Assembly (NCBI GenBank): GCA_040954595.2
Contig: CM082582.2
Span: forward strand, 3,348,001-3,412,000
Length of the DNA stretch: 64,000 bases
DNA from: Balanoglossus misakiensis
Lineage: Eukaryota; Hemichordata
Direction of reading: 5' to 3'
Part shown: piece after piece, positions 35,401 to 48,600 of the stretch
Layout of the letters: every line of letters starts with the position of its first letter
Numbering within the stretch: the stretch's first letter is position 1
Translations under genes and position numbers: made by a program
The notes under the pieces: generated by a model
The model's input: only the letters and a program-made list of their open reading frames with translations
What the model was told of the DNA's origin: nothing
Database searches by the model: none

Positions 35401-38360
35401 TCCAATGCTAAGGACGAGATCTCACCAACGTGATTGTTTCCATTTCTAACAGGAACCCCTGAAAGCATAAAATATAACATATGATGGCATAAAAGATGTG
35501 TAACTTTACAATCGTGTTACAGTATAAAATAACACACAGGAAGAAGTCCTTGTCTATAACCTAGTTCATACATAGTAGAATGAAATCAGTCCAGCGACAC
35601 CTACATAATCACTCGAGGAAAATACTCATGACGTACCGCGTGGGATGATGAATTGTGAAGGTATTAGCGTATCAATTCACAAGCTACGCCTATCACATGT
35701 TTAAGCAGGAAACTCTATGATTTCTCGATGTGTGGAACACAATACATCGTGTTCATCATTGTTCGATTACTTGATATTTATGAGATTTTGTCCTTATATG
35801 GCTGCATGTCCTGTTCGTTCTCATCAACGGTAACGTGATATACCATTGCAAAAGTTTTTTTGTCCTCTCATTTTCCTGTGCCTTACTATGATAAGAATAA
35901 ATAAAGAAGGTTTTTGCGTTTGTTTTTTCTTTAACAAAGATGAGGTTTAATATCTTTTGTCACGTCTAAACAGTTTTGTGTTCAATCTGGGCTTTCATAA
36001 TTTGCTACCGCGACTGCCACAATTATGATCCAAACAAATGTGTCTGAGATTTCTTTTATCTACACCAGGTTTAGCAGCAAAATTTTAAAGGTGATAGACA
36101 AGGGTAAGTCATTGCCTTGGAAGTTGCCCTGTTATACAAATGATCCAGGCCTTTTAAAATAATGAAGGCACACTGTGCATGACATGTACGGCAGCTTGCA
36201 TTTACGTAAACAGTCGGATATCTTAACATGTTGATGTGATAAAGTGAAAGTGTCATGTGGTACTTATGTAAACAATGGTAACACGGTTGAAACAAATATA
36301 TTCCGGAAAATGTATTCTTAATGGCATTTCATAATCCCCCTCATCCCCCCAAATGTCGGGGTAGGGGAGGGGCACAGTTTGCCGGATAAAAAACACTGGT
36401 GACCATCTTGAAAGAAAAAATTCAGGGAGTTTATTGATGGGCAAAAATATCAGGTTCACTTTGCTATTGTCAGGTTAATAACCATCTACCAACAGAGTTT
36501 GATAAAATAAACAATTGATTGCAAAATAATTGTCAATGATCTCCCCCTATACTCTACTTGAGTTCTCGTTCATGCTGTGAGAGCCAGTAATGAAGTAATG
36601 AAGGAACTGTTGTAATTGCGTGGTTAATAAAGTACTACTTTCTACACGTGATACAGTCTGACGCGATTGAGTTTTTCTCACATGGACATGAATCCCCAAC
36701 CCCACCCCCTTGTTGCTGATATTTTTTTCATGTCTGTGTTTCAACCTGACACTTAGTTTGGATGATTGCTCTTCCAATACAAATCATATTATAGATTTTA
36801 GGTCAACAGTTTTTTTTTTTCATTTTTGAATAATGGCAACATTCTTAGGGTAAGTCCCTATCCTTTTACGTGTATTATGAATATTTTATGATTATTGACA
36901 TTGATTGACTTCTTACCTGATACAACCATATAAGCATCACCGATTGTTTCCACCTTGTAACAGTCATAAATACCAATACGAGAATCAAACAGCGAGTACA
37001 AACCATTTAACATAGCCACTACTTCCATTGGACTTAGTGTAGAACAAATTGTTGTAAATCCGACAATGTCCGAGAAATAAATCGTACACTCATCAAATGT
37101 TTCTGCCTGCACAAATCCAGTGCGTTTTAATTCTTCACTGACTGCTTTTGGTAGCATAGTGTTTATGAGTCGGTCGCTCCGTCTCTTTTCCCGACCTAGT
37201 TCCCGTGACTTCTCTTTCAGTCGTATCAGGAAATGTTGTAGTTTTTTCACTGCCATGTAGACAATTCTTACAATCAAAGGAGTCGCTAGCACATTGAAGC
37301 ATATCAGTGACCCGATTAACACGATGGATATTTCCGTTTTCGTTGTCTGAACAGAAATTTCATGCGTAAGAATTGCTCCAATGGAATTCTGTAATGCACC
37401 GAGACTATGGATAAGATATGTCATATTTTCGAACCAGTAATCCAATATCAATGACGAAGAATTGTTAGTTAATGAAATTTCTTCTTGTCTCATACTCTGA
37501 ACATTCTGAAGAACGTCATGATAACTATAGTTCAATTGTATGTCTGTCGCCAAAGCTTGCGCCATTCCAAATGCCTCGTCACCTTGGAACACTTTCTCGA
37601 TATAGAGTAGGTACTCGTCGGTTTGATCATGCTCTCCTCCAGCCAGAATAGAGCTTGCAATGTCACGTTCTATCGCCAATTGTTCTTGTAGCACAGTGAA
37701 AAACTCATGTGATGCAATCGTAGTCCACACATTTTCATGTATCTTGACGGACAGATCCTTGAAAACAATATCTATGTATAAGTCGATGAGACCCGAGTAT
37801 TGTTCGGCAATATCAAGTGCTGATACATTGGTGTTGTTTACCATGACCGTATCTCGTATATGTTTGACATCTGTCTCCAGCAATTCTATCAGACGATGAT
37901 GTTGTGGTATAACCAGTCTCACTACATTGTCAGTATTATTGTACACATAACTGAGCTGTTCGTTCGATGTGTTGGATTTCGAGTACAGGCATTTCACAGA
38001 CGTAGCCCTTTCCATCTGCAAATACTGAATAATTCTTACCGAGTCCAGTCCTTCCTTGACAATGCCCAAGTTGTCAGCATGAGTCTTGTAGTCTGTGATC
38101 GATCCGGCCAGTTCGTTCAGGCTGAATATCAGATAAATACACACAGGTAATAGGTACAGCATCAGCAAGCGTATAACTTGTCGTTTTTGTCCTTTTCCAG
38201 TGAACATTTCATTTCTACCTCCACAATAGCTCTTCGGAAATGTTGACGTGAAAGATGAACTCGTGCGGCTACCCATGGTGGCTGTAGTATCAAAGCTTCG
38301 TAGTGTCAAAGCGCTATGTCTGTGTTCGAGTTGCCGGATATGACGCAAGCTTTTCCACAT
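29426..38360 (-). CDS. NIT-domain transmembrane guanylate cyclase, metal-site subunit (5 exons)
   Basis: Exons on the minus strand: 38360-36917, 35458-35321, 34435-34337, 30938-30847, 29515-29426; phases 1,1,1,0 agree and give 620 residues. TM1 is about 62-81 ([17 protein letters not shown]) and TM2 about 344-370. The loop between them resembles the nitrate/nitrite-sensing NIT fold, with two E-R helices ([20 protein letters not shown]). A signalling helix ([17 protein letters not shown]) leads into a class III cyclase domain. Both metal-binding Asp are present (FSDIVGFT, D431; ETIGDAY, D475), as are the GTP-selecting Glu471 and Cys543. The transition-state Asn and Arg are Ser550 and Lys554 ([10 protein letters not shown] instead of [10 protein letters not shown]), and the Asp of FGDT is Val547. 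The last exon keeps KTYWLLG. A homodimer should be weak or inactive. The start is the first in-frame ATG; Met29 is an alternative. Confidence 0.93.
29650..30004. mobile_element. MITE family F, copy 1 (full length)
   Basis: The ends are inverted repeats (agcctctatagctgcc and ggcagctatagggget-like ggcagctataggggct). The body matches 55444-55702 closely (tttttgcattattttcatg, catgaacaccttatcgatgc). It lies in intron 4 of the minus-strand cyclase gene. Confidence 0.88.
30985..31085 (-). repeat. Dispersed repeat R3, fragment
   Basis: Matches 57900-58010 (accatccgc, ttggacga(g/a)agctcaa, gctaaaa(t/c)actcaat(a/), aacactgctaaaa, cctgaact(a/g)gca) in the same relative orientation. It lies in intron 3 of the minus-strand cyclase gene. 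Confidence 0.7.
31789..32528. mobile_element. 740-bp Mutator-like non-autonomous element
   Basis: Terminal inverted repeats of about 110 bp begin CAATCTGATTAAAATCAGAT; the reverse complement ends at 32528. A 9-bp target duplication GGTTGAAGC flanks it exactly (31780-31788 and 32529-32537), as in Mutator-type insertions. Each repeat itself forms a hairpin (GATGTAGTGTGAGGCGAC against GTCGCCGTTCCCTACATC). No transposase was found inside. It lies in intron 3 of the minus-strand cyclase gene. Confidence 0.88.
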
Positions 38361-38822
38361 TTTCACAAAGAAATGGCCTTCGAGTGCAAATTTCTACATT
38401 ACGTTATGATGTTAAAGTGTTTTGACACTCTCGTACTTTCAACGACAGAATTTCATGGTTTATAAAACGTTGAAGTTTAGCTCCGCTGATCACTGAAAGG
38501 GCAGACTACGCATGAGCAATGTAATTCGGTTTGTTTTCATGAATTCCGATCTGATTAAATTCAGCTTTAGAGACTGCTTCCGTCTACACTATTGCTGTGT
38601 TCTTATGCTGGTGCTGTCTAGTATAGAATGTATCGTTCAGAGATTTTGCTCTACAGCAGCCATTTCGATTGTACTTTCTATACGGTTGTACCGATGAACA
38701 AAGGAATCACACCAAACAATATGATTTGATCACAACATTTTTGGTACTTGCTCAGAACAGCGGAATTTTGGCCACAACAGTTAATACTTATCTAATGAAT
38801 GGCGATCACTAAAAGTGTCATA

Positions 38823-39080
38823 AAGGCTGCCACACACAAGAGAAACCAGCTGAGCAAAAAGTCATTCGAGGAATTTTGCTCAGCAAGTTTCTCTCGTGTG
38901 CGGTGGTCTTGAGTAATTTTCCTCGCGAGGAAAAAAATATCAAACATGTTGAATATCGTGATCCGCGGCGCAAAAGTAAAAAGATCAGGAAAAATCGCCC
39001 GCACACGGAAGGAAAATTGCTGAGCAAAATTCCTCGAATGACTTTTTGCTCAGCTGATTTCTCTCGTGTGCGGCAGCCTT
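38823..39080. mobile_element. 258-bp palindromic MITE with TA target duplication
   Basis: AAGGCTGCCACACACAAGAG and its reverse complement begin inverted repeats of roughly 70 bp (CAGCTGAGCAAAAAGTCATT, CGAGGAATTTTGCTCAGCAA). TA on each side (38821-38822, 39081-39082) suggests a Tc1/mariner-type insertion. It sits about 460-720 bp upstream of the minus-strand cyclase ATG. Confidence 0.9.
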
Positions 39081-39082
39081 TA

Positions 39083-41252
39083 GTCAGGGCCAGCAACTGA
39101 AGTCAAATATTCTAAGATAAGTATAAAAATGATAATGAAAGCACAGTTAAACAGATATTACTTGTGTTGGCATTCACTTTGGAGTAGTGCTGCATTTCAG
39201 ATTTATTATATATAAAGCCCTTCTTTGTGTATAATGTAATTAGTAAATGGATTATTTTCATGGTATTTCAGTAGAAAATGACATTCTCCTTGACCGTGTC
39301 TGCTTCAAAAACAACTGGATTTCACTGAAAATATATTATTTCCTATTTTTTTTTACTACAGTGGTGTTATCATGCTTTGTATAGATAGCATGTGATCCTT
39401 CGTCTAATATAGGGTCATAAAATATGACATTCCCCCAGGGCTAAAGCTTCCTTGATAGCTGATTTACTGAAGGGACTATGGAGATTCAGTTTTTGTTACA
39501 CATGAATGAGCAGAGATCAATACTTCTTCCTACATTTTCAGATGATACTTGACCTGCATTAACATCATTCAATTTTAAAATATAAGGACTATAGATCCAG
39601 TGTCCACATGTAAATGCAGTATTCTCCGCGGTCAGCACGGGATACCAGGGTGTTCATTCAAATTGTTCGTCTACCAATGTCTGAGCACCATCTGTGAAAC
39701 GTACACATACAGATACCTTGGCTTTGATGTCAATATTGAACACAAAGTAATAAGAAAGAAGTTACCCACGTTGTCACAGAATTCAATTAGGGAGACAATT
39801 AACAACTGCATCTATATGAAGTTAATTGTGATGAAAAGATTTCAACAGAAATTGAATACGAAGCTGTAGGATATGTCAGGCGTTGGCTCACTGTCTACAA
39901 GATCGTTTTTTTTACCTTGAAGTCAGGAGGATTGCTGGGCTCAATAATTCATACATGTATATTATCCACTTTGCCAAAAACATGTTATATTACCCTGTAT
40001 AGAGCGATAATGAAAATGTGGGTTAGACAGCAATTATATACTTACACCACACATGTGTGATTTAATGAATCTATATTAAATGTAATGTAAACAATTATTT
40101 CTTTGGTCAAAATAGGTCACAGGTCCATTTATTCAAGTGTCAAATGATATTACAGGGTTATTCGCAAAACACAGTTCTATATGGAGGAGGGCTGCGGTTC
40201 GTCTAAAACGTTACTCACTGAGCCTGGGTTTGATTGGTTTCATCAGACTGGGTTGCCATGGCAGCAATACAACTTTCAACGGCCTGCTATGTTCCCGGAT
40301 GTTGCCTATTCTTATCAATGCATTGATTTTGCACTCAAATAGTCGCCAGTAATAAACAGCATTAGAATGTATGCCCAAATGACCAATAATGGACCTTAGG
40401 CACGCAATGTACTCCATAATGTGGTCGGCTATCGCCACTCACATTGCTTTGTATAATGTGTGATTTCGTCCATTACGGGTCGTTGGGCTTCATTAATGTT
40501 TAAACAATAGTTGATTGAGGAGATCGGATCTTCACAATGTATTTAAGCATTGAAGTTAAATTCAAGTGTGAAGCTAATTACTTTAAAGGCATAAATTTGA
40601 AACCCATTTGTATACTAAAGGTTGAAAAAGTCTCCTCAACACACAAATTTGTCCAAAAATGCCAAGCTACATGTCCTTGCATGTCTTTTGCTTGCTCCAT
40701 GGAATAAACCTATTCCTTAGACATCTATGGTCAAGTGGACAAAGTTATTTCAGTGTGTGTAATTTAGTGTATAATTTAAGAAATTACACTGGAGCTTTCC
40801 ACATGCTACCACTCTGAACTCCAAAAATTTATTGAGCCAAAAGTGGTAATCCTCTTCAAATAACCTTGATCATTTACGCCAAAACATCATGAAGGGAAAA
40901 TACTCTGAGAAGCTGAGACTCAAACAATTCTTTTTCATCCACATGTCTTAAATATTTACGAGATTACTGATCAATTTAGATTGTTTGTAGCAAGATGTCA
41001 ATTGACACTCCTCAAATATGACAGTCTTTTGTCCAGGTAGTATCCAGCAAATCACTCTAAATCTTATAACATTTGTAATCGTCCTTCAGAAATTTCATGT
41101 ACTCAATGGGTGAACAAAACTCATTAAATCGTACCGTGAACGAGAGAACAGAAGAGCTGAAATTTTCTGATATAATTACGGGAAGAAATCATGAAAAAGA
41201 GAGGTTTAAGGCCCCATACTAATTCCTACAGTACTGTAGCTGTGCTGTTCTT
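39083..41252. other. Intergenic between the two cyclase genes, first part
   Basis: No supported gene on either strand. Promoter sequences for both divergent cyclase genes may lie between 38360 and 48601, but I could not place them. Confidence 0.45.
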
Positions 41253-41434
41253 CAATACAAAAAGAAGTCAGGTTTTTCAGCACTCTATATCAAGTAATTC
41301 ATGATGAAGCATGAGCTTCTGGAGACATGTACTTGTGCAGAAGGAGACTACATGTCCCTGAAAGCTCATGCTTCAATATTTATTAATTGATCTACCGGTA
41401 TAGAGTGCTGAAAAAAACTTGACTTTTGTATTTG
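41253..41434. repeat. 182-bp inverted repeat
   Basis: caatacaaaa, tttttcagcactctata, gaagcatgagctt and gacatgta on the left recur as reverse complements on the right (tacatgtc, aagctcatgcttc, tatagagtgctgaaaaa, ttttgtatttg). Likely an old foldback MITE. Confidence 0.85.
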
Positions 41435-44400
41435 AGATGAAAGTGCTTTTCAACATCAAAACAAGCGACCAAACATTACTATCATTAATAAACAAAACAA
41501 GTATAGAACAGTTATTAAAGTCGCCATCCTATTCGGTGCACAGATCTCAAAACGTTTCAAGACAAAAAAGCCTTTTCATCAACAGATAACTAAGTTGTCA
41601 GTACACTGTTACAGAAAGACACGTCTGTTCTCAACGTATAAAGAAACCTACGCTACAATTGATGATTGTAGCATAGGACCATCGATTCATTACTCAAGTA
41701 CTTTCAAAACATATACAATTATAAACGAAGGCGAGTTCGAAACGAAATCAATTTCATGGTCCATTAGTAAATGTCGGTTTAATAGGTGAGCAGATAATAG
41801 CTAGAAAGATATTACCTTTGTAAAGAATTGGGGACTTATATTAATGCATTGACAATGTGGCATTCCTCACCAATTTTGTTAAGAAGTAACCAGCGGCTGT
41901 TGAACGACTCAGTGGGAGATTAATCTCATTTCACAGCCTGGCGTCCCGCCTAATGGTCAGGAAAACACAAATGTTCGTCTTATAAATCTCCTTATTCAGG
42001 AATTTCTAATACAGAGAAAGCATTTACCACAAATAATGAGAAATGTCCCATCTTTCAAAAATGAGCTTCTAGCTCCTATAACACCAACTGTCTCCTGGAA
42101 ACGAATATTACAATTGAAAGTTGAGATTGAGTACGTTTTTCTTGAGCGAGGGAAGGTGCAAATGTAAATGAAGGAGTTGATGGGCGAATTGAGACAACGC
42201 AAGGACAGAAAGAATACAAATAGATGTCACATGTATGACGTCATCAACACGAATGTGTACGTACGTAAATGTGGGATTTGTTTCCCTATAATCCTGACAG
42301 TATCAGATGTGTTCTATGTGGATGTCTTGTACATATTGAACATTTGGTATTTTTATGCTTATTTAAACAATTACCCACAGAAAGAATGCGGTTAAATGTT
42401 AGTGTAAAACCTTGACACATTGCAGTCAACCAAATTACGGAGATGGATTTTCAAACTAGGAAATTGATAAAAATAATTTTATGAAATTTCCTGTATATCA
42501 AATGCATTTTATCATGAAATATAGTATTTTTATTATAAATCAGTGAGTGATTTTAGAACTCAATGATAATGGTGCTTCTAAATATCATTTTGAAGCCAAA
42601 TACTTCATTCCATTGATCGCCTTGGCAAATTGGAAAAAGCTGTTTTCAATTTGCAAAAGACATGCCCAGCCTGGAACGCCTGTGTCGAAAACGTCACAGC
42701 TGGTTCCGCAGGGAAGGAAAAATTGTATAATTAGATGTACTGTATGTACTTGGTTACCTAGCCAACTTGGCTGTTCTAAGAACTAATGACCAGCTTAACA
42801 TGTTCTCATATAATTTAATGCTGGTGACGAAGGAGACTAAAAAATTGTGTTTCATCACTGATCTTAATAACGTGAAGACGCGCCAGTTCGATCAGTACAT
42901 TTTATCGGGGTAGTTAACACGCTGGCACTTTTGTTCAAAGTGCATGAACGTACATTTTCCAACAATATAAATGTTCATGAGTTAAGCAATGTTGTAGTTT
43001 AATATCCTATAATAATAAAGTCTGTTAAGCCGAAATTAATCCCATAATCAGACCAGAGAGTATCCCACATAACACAGTTTCATAGATTGTCAATTATAAT
43101 ATTTTGCGATTATAACCATTTGCATTTTGTGATATGCCCTATGATACAAGATGAGATCCGTCTGTCGATAAAATTTCTACTACGTTCATGATTTTCGGAT
43201 GAAAGATTTTGCTACGTGCGATGTCGATTAAATATGAAAGCAATTAAATATACATTTTTACACTTAGGGTTGATTATATGCAGAATTATCTTTTTTTTAA
43301 AAAAATTCAAGGCCACTGAAGGTAATACTTGAAATGGCTGCAAACCTCTTCACTTGCAATTTCTCCGATTATTTCTTTCGGAAAATGCTGTATGACCCGG
43401 AATGGCCTTCTGAGCACTTGACTGATCTTATGAATGCCAGCATTTGAACCATTCATCATATGAAATTTCGGTCAGTTAGATTTATGTAAATATACAGTCT
43501 TATTTACAAAATATAAATGCAAAGTCATAGCGAGCAAATACCAAACAACACAAATCAAATATTTCAGTAAGTATACAAATGCAATCCCCTCCTCAGACCT
43601 ACACAAACAATTGCCATTATAACTAGAATACTGTCTTCTAATACCACAAATGTACCAACAGGCGGTTTCAGGAAAACATGTTTTTCTATTGATCAGTAAT
43701 CAAAGCCATTAAGGGTAAACCGAATGATTCAAATTGCTAAGCAACGGTTGCTAAGGGTAATTCCCAAAATCTATCAAAATACAACGTTCACAGCTCTGTT
43801 TTAAAACATCTCCGAGTGACCTCCTACAAATTTGCACCATATTTGCTATAATTTCAGAATTTAACAATCCAGATAGCTGTTCAGCTAAAAATGCCCCTAC
43901 AATGAAATTACATTATCTAACCACATACAAACGATTGAAATTTAATGTCCACCTTGTCATTAACTGAAATTTTGCGAAGAAAAAAATATGACACCATCTT
44001 ATCAACCGTGGGGAATTTTTAGTAAAGCATGCTTATATATATTCTCCTCATTTACGTACCATTCTACCAAAATCGCTGGTTGGTGCGTTGGTTGAGGACT
44101 GGGAGAGTTAAAAAGTTGCGAACATTTTCAAAATACCATGAGTCAAAATACGTACAAAACAATGAAACAGCGAGATCTAAAGCGCTGCATCATTTCGGTT
44201 GAGGTAACATCCTTTAAAACCATGTCTAAGATTTGCTCGTTTGTGTTTTGAGGTGCTATATTGGTAAATGAATTCAGAGTGTCATAAAAGTCCATGATAA
44301 GACAATTACTGAAAACGCCTACTAAGTGACACTAGTAATGTATACTGCTCTCAGTATTCCATTGTCTCGTTTTAGTAGCAATGTGGAGACTGTTGCGTCT

Positions 44401-46900
44401 TCTTCTGTCACCGTGCATGCGACTGCGCACATCAGCACCATATTGAAAATAGACTCAAGTTTTAATTTCCAATTTATACAGGCCAGTCAATAAACTGACA
44501 GAATGTCAGGCCACAGAGTATTGTCCACACATACTATTCTACTTATTTTCCCAAATAACTTCATTTAGACAGAATAGACACAAGGATTTCTGTCTGTTAT
44601 TATGACAAACAAATACTGGAACGTCAAAAATTGCCTATTTCCTAATTCATACTATAATTTTATTATAGGTAATTTGATTGGCAGCCACCTGTTTCTGTAA
44701 GTGCCAAACAGACAAAGATGACGAGGGTTGACAATACGCTTGCATACGAATTATAATATTTAATTTTATGGATTGGAAACAATTGCAACCGACAAGTGAT
44801 TAAAACAAAGAGAAAATCATCATGGATAATTGACAAAAGTAGTTAATCACTCCCAAGTTATCAAAAACTAAAAGACTGTTCCATAGACTTTTATTGTAGT
44901 ACTAGTAGCATTCTTCCTAGTAACGCAGTGGTCAAAAAACTTAAGACACAGCTCTCTGGATTCAAACATGATATATTGATGGCTGAATGTTGTATTTCAG
45001 ACTAAAATATGTTGAACTCGCGCCACTCGCTAACAGGGTGAGGCATAGCCTATTTGATAAAGATGGTTTGTCATCAACCACAGGCAAAATGCGAATAATG
45101 GCTGCCTTTGCTTAGTGATTGACTGATTATTAGGTTTGACAAAGACGCAGGTAATACGCCACAGGGTAGCATCTGTTGAAATCCTTGGGATAATTTATCA
45201 GAAGTTACCAGGGTAACCACTTTAATAGGATTTAGGATAAGATGGTTTAACATTCCCACGTGTCTGTTTCACTCCTTGAGATCTGCGTAGATGACTCTAA
45301 ATGCATGGTTGTTTACAAGATAAATGGCTTCCTCTTTATCTTTATAATTATGACAGATATTACGAATAAATTCAAACAAAACGTACATTTGCTATTAATG
45401 TAGCAATCGTCAATGCAAATTGACCAATTTGCCTTAACCATATTCAAAGGCACTTTCACCCTTCCCTTCTCATGTCTGTTGTAACAAATATTTTAAATTT
45501 TGACAAGTTAAATTGCAATTTTACAAAATTTCTGACAAACTTACCCCAAACTGACGAACAAATAAATTAGTCCTCTAGTCCCAGGGTAATAAATCTAAAA
45601 TAAAGACATAAAGGGGTAGATTTCATTTCAAAATATTGTAGCTAGTAATCCTCTGTCCTTAGTTGGACTAGACATACCGTGATATTTCATATAATATGAT
45701 ACGACTGAATCATTTGACAGAAATGGCTTCATTTAATGCATTCAAGCAACTAGAGTACCTCTCGTTTATTTGAGATATCAATATATGTGATTTTCCATGA
45801 AAATAGATCAAACTTTAGCAGAATATTCAATTCATTTTCACCAATGAAGTTCATGATCTAGTTACGCCATAGATACATATTTACTGTTCCCCATATTTTT
45901 TGTACGTTTTTGCATTATGTGAAAAATGGTTTTACTTTTAGGGTGTTGGCATGTACCTTGCAAGAAATGCTTCTCAATATTGCTGGGAGGATATGATCAA
46001 GCTTAAGAATAAAGCAGATTATAATATCTCATCATTACTGTCACAGAGAGCCGTACTGCCCATTTCCCCAATTGGGCTGAAACTCGCCATGGCTTCAGTG
46101 ATGACGTCTATTGCATATGTGAAAAAGACACCTTCAGCCAAGAACATGCAAACAAATCAACATCCTCCATCTACTCACTGTAGTCCAAAACTGGGACAAC
46201 CAAGGACAAAGCAAGGAACAAAGTAAATGTTGAGTGGGTGCGCCATTTGGTAACTTAATACACATGATGGATAAGCCTCGCATTAAAATTGAGCCCATAT
46301 CAACGTGCAATCAATCAACGTATCCACAGCTGAGACCTCCGCTTCTATTCCCTTCTCTTCTTTCCTTGGGTGAAACTGAGTCACTCGCAATAGCTACAAA
46401 TGTATTTTCTTCCCATGATCCTAGCAAAATATTTCCATCCAATGTTCACCTCAAGGTTGACATTAACGTTTAAACCAATATTTGAGTGATTTGTTATTTT
46501 ACTTCACTTTTTGAAATTGTGCGCCCTTGCCTTTACTTTAAAATACCTGTATGTGCCATGTGATCACTAGTATTTCACCCAAATATGTGAATTTTCAACC
46601 ATGAGGTGTTATCCGTAACGAAAAACCTGAATGCACTGTTTATAAGCTCATGTGTTTATAAATATGATAAAAACGGAAAAAGAATTTCTTTAAAACATGA
46701 TTTTGGAGTTAGGGATTATTTATGCATGTTCAAGGGCCTCATCGACCACAGTTCATGAACAATGATCGTGAAATGCCAGAATGTCACAGAATGTTGTCAT
46801 GGCCAATAAAATTCAAAAAGTGTGTTTTATTTCGATGTACTTTCTTGTGGGTGTTATTATTCATTTTCAAAATTATTATTTTAAAAGCAATAACATACAT
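41435..46900. other. Intergenic between the two cyclase genes, second part
   Basis: AT-rich and mostly featureless. One open stretch on the plus strand at 45940-46226, after an acceptor-like cttttag, reads RNASQYCWEDMIKLKNKADY and might be an orphan exon, but no family is recognised and no partner exon was found. Confidence 0.4.
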
Positions 46901-46904
46901 GAGA

Positions 46905-47115
46905 TTCTGGTACAATTCGAGAGCGAAGTGTACCCAAATTGAGTGTATACCCGACTGAGGAGGGGTTATATTGTTATATTATATCAACAATTGATTTTGT
47001 GGCATATCAGTGCCTTTTTCTTTAATAACGAAACAGCGTCTGGAAGAGAATTTTTAAATGTGAAGAAACTCGTGACGATGAATGTAAACACGAGCGCCCG
47101 GGATCGAGCATTAAA
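46905..47115 (+). repeat. Dispersed repeat R3, uninterrupted copy
   Basis: Shares gtacccaaat(t/c)gagtg, tatacccgactgagg, ttatattatatcaacaa, tttgtggcatatcagtg, aacg..gcgtc, gatgaatgtaaacacgagcg and ccgggatcg with the sequences on both sides of the 61580-63897 element. Here gtggcatatcagtg is unbroken, so this is the empty-site version. Confidence 0.88.
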
Positions 47116-48600
47116 TATGAAGCAGGCGACAAAAAGTGACAAGACAGGCATCGCGCATGACAATTGCCACATATTCCAACAGAAGAGTTCCAAAATAAAA
47201 TGTCCGTAAATGTAACAGTTGTTTTATTTATTTGGTTTAATCTGACATGACTGTGGTTTAGGCTAAGGCCAAAACAAAAAAAATGAAATGTTTCTGGTCA
47301 GCGCATGTGTCACTTGAATAACAGCGCGTCACCCCTTTTTTTCCTGTTTTGTGGTGGCGGCCACAGAAAACTACATACTCCTTCAGCTAGCTATAAATCA
47401 CATGATACATTGGGGTGCGTGATCTGAGTGACTGCATGAACAGTATACATTCCTTACTGTACAAAATAAGGATGATTCGAAACGTCAAAACTGTCAAAAT
47501 ATGTAACAGTTTAATTTTGTTGATAACCTCTAGACGAAATGCTTACTTCAATAGCAACTTGATTTCTCAAGGAAATTAAAATAACCAAAAACTGATATCT
47601 TAATCTGTATGAAAGACACCACCAATATTGATCTCACTACAATGATCCATACGCAATCTAAACCGCTTGTAACTGCATCAATTCAGGAATTTCCCGCCAC
47701 TTGATGTTTTGGTAAACACTTTCGAATATTTAATCCTGCCTATATACAAGCGAACGGTTCATATCAATCCAAAGTGACCAAAAATGGTAAAAGATATAAC
47801 GGCATTGTTTCTTTACATTGTGATGGCCCCCAGTACTCTATATGAACACCACTTAGCCACACATTGCGTATTGATCTTGAGATATCTCGTGTGTAGATTT
47901 AGTTGTTGTGGATGATACATTGTTTAGAGCTGTTTCCATGGAAATGACTTGGTTCTCTGTAGTACATGAATAAGCTAAGAAGAAAAGTACTTTCCAATTT
48001 GAAATGTATGAAATGACTCTCAGCACTACTGCTTGGTTGACAAGAAAATAAGAGTAATGTATACGTCAATCGATAGACATATAGAGGAAATCTGACACAG
48101 ACCATGTTTTCAGTAACAATGGAAAGTCCTAATATAATTACAAATCCAATGAGAAGAAACCCTTAAGATGAATTGAATAAGGAAGACCGGGAATTTTTCA
48201 TCAAACTTGGGATTAAATTGCTGTTGTATTGCAGTCCTTGAAATTGGAGGTTCGGGCATATTATCAACTCGCCTTTTGTCAAACGCAGATTGATTCGTGT
48301 TTGTGTATTGCGAGGGAATGTCTTGTCAAAAGCATAACCCAGAAAATAAGAATGTGTCCAATGATTGCGTCTAAGAGGTGAAATAGTCATCTCAACAAGC
48401 AAATTGTATGCGTCATTTGGAATAAAGCCGACACGAATACAAAGCTTTTGATTTGTTTAGGTCAAAGTTGTAAGTTGAAGGTGTATCCTGATGAGCCAAC
48501 CAATGACGTAGTGTATTCGATCTTCGCAAAACACTCGAACCGACGACATCATCTTGTCTACACAGAAACTGCCTTTGACAGAAACAAAGTATTGTCCATC
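47116..48600. other. Upstream region of the plus-strand cyclase gene
   Basis: No ORF supported. An acceptor-like gatttgtttag ending at 48460, and the open frame from there to the ATG at 48601 without an earlier in-frame ATG, suggest that a non-coding or alternative 5' exon lies upstream. Confidence 0.4.

Noticed and set aside
36547-36777. Minus-strand ORF in intron 1 of the minus-strand cyclase as an extra exon
   Set aside because: Exons 1 and 2 already join in phase and match the exon boundary of the paralogous gene.
45940-46226. Possible single-exon gene between the cyclases
   Set aside because: The frame looks protein-like in its first half but has no recognisable motif, no partner exon and no polyA context.
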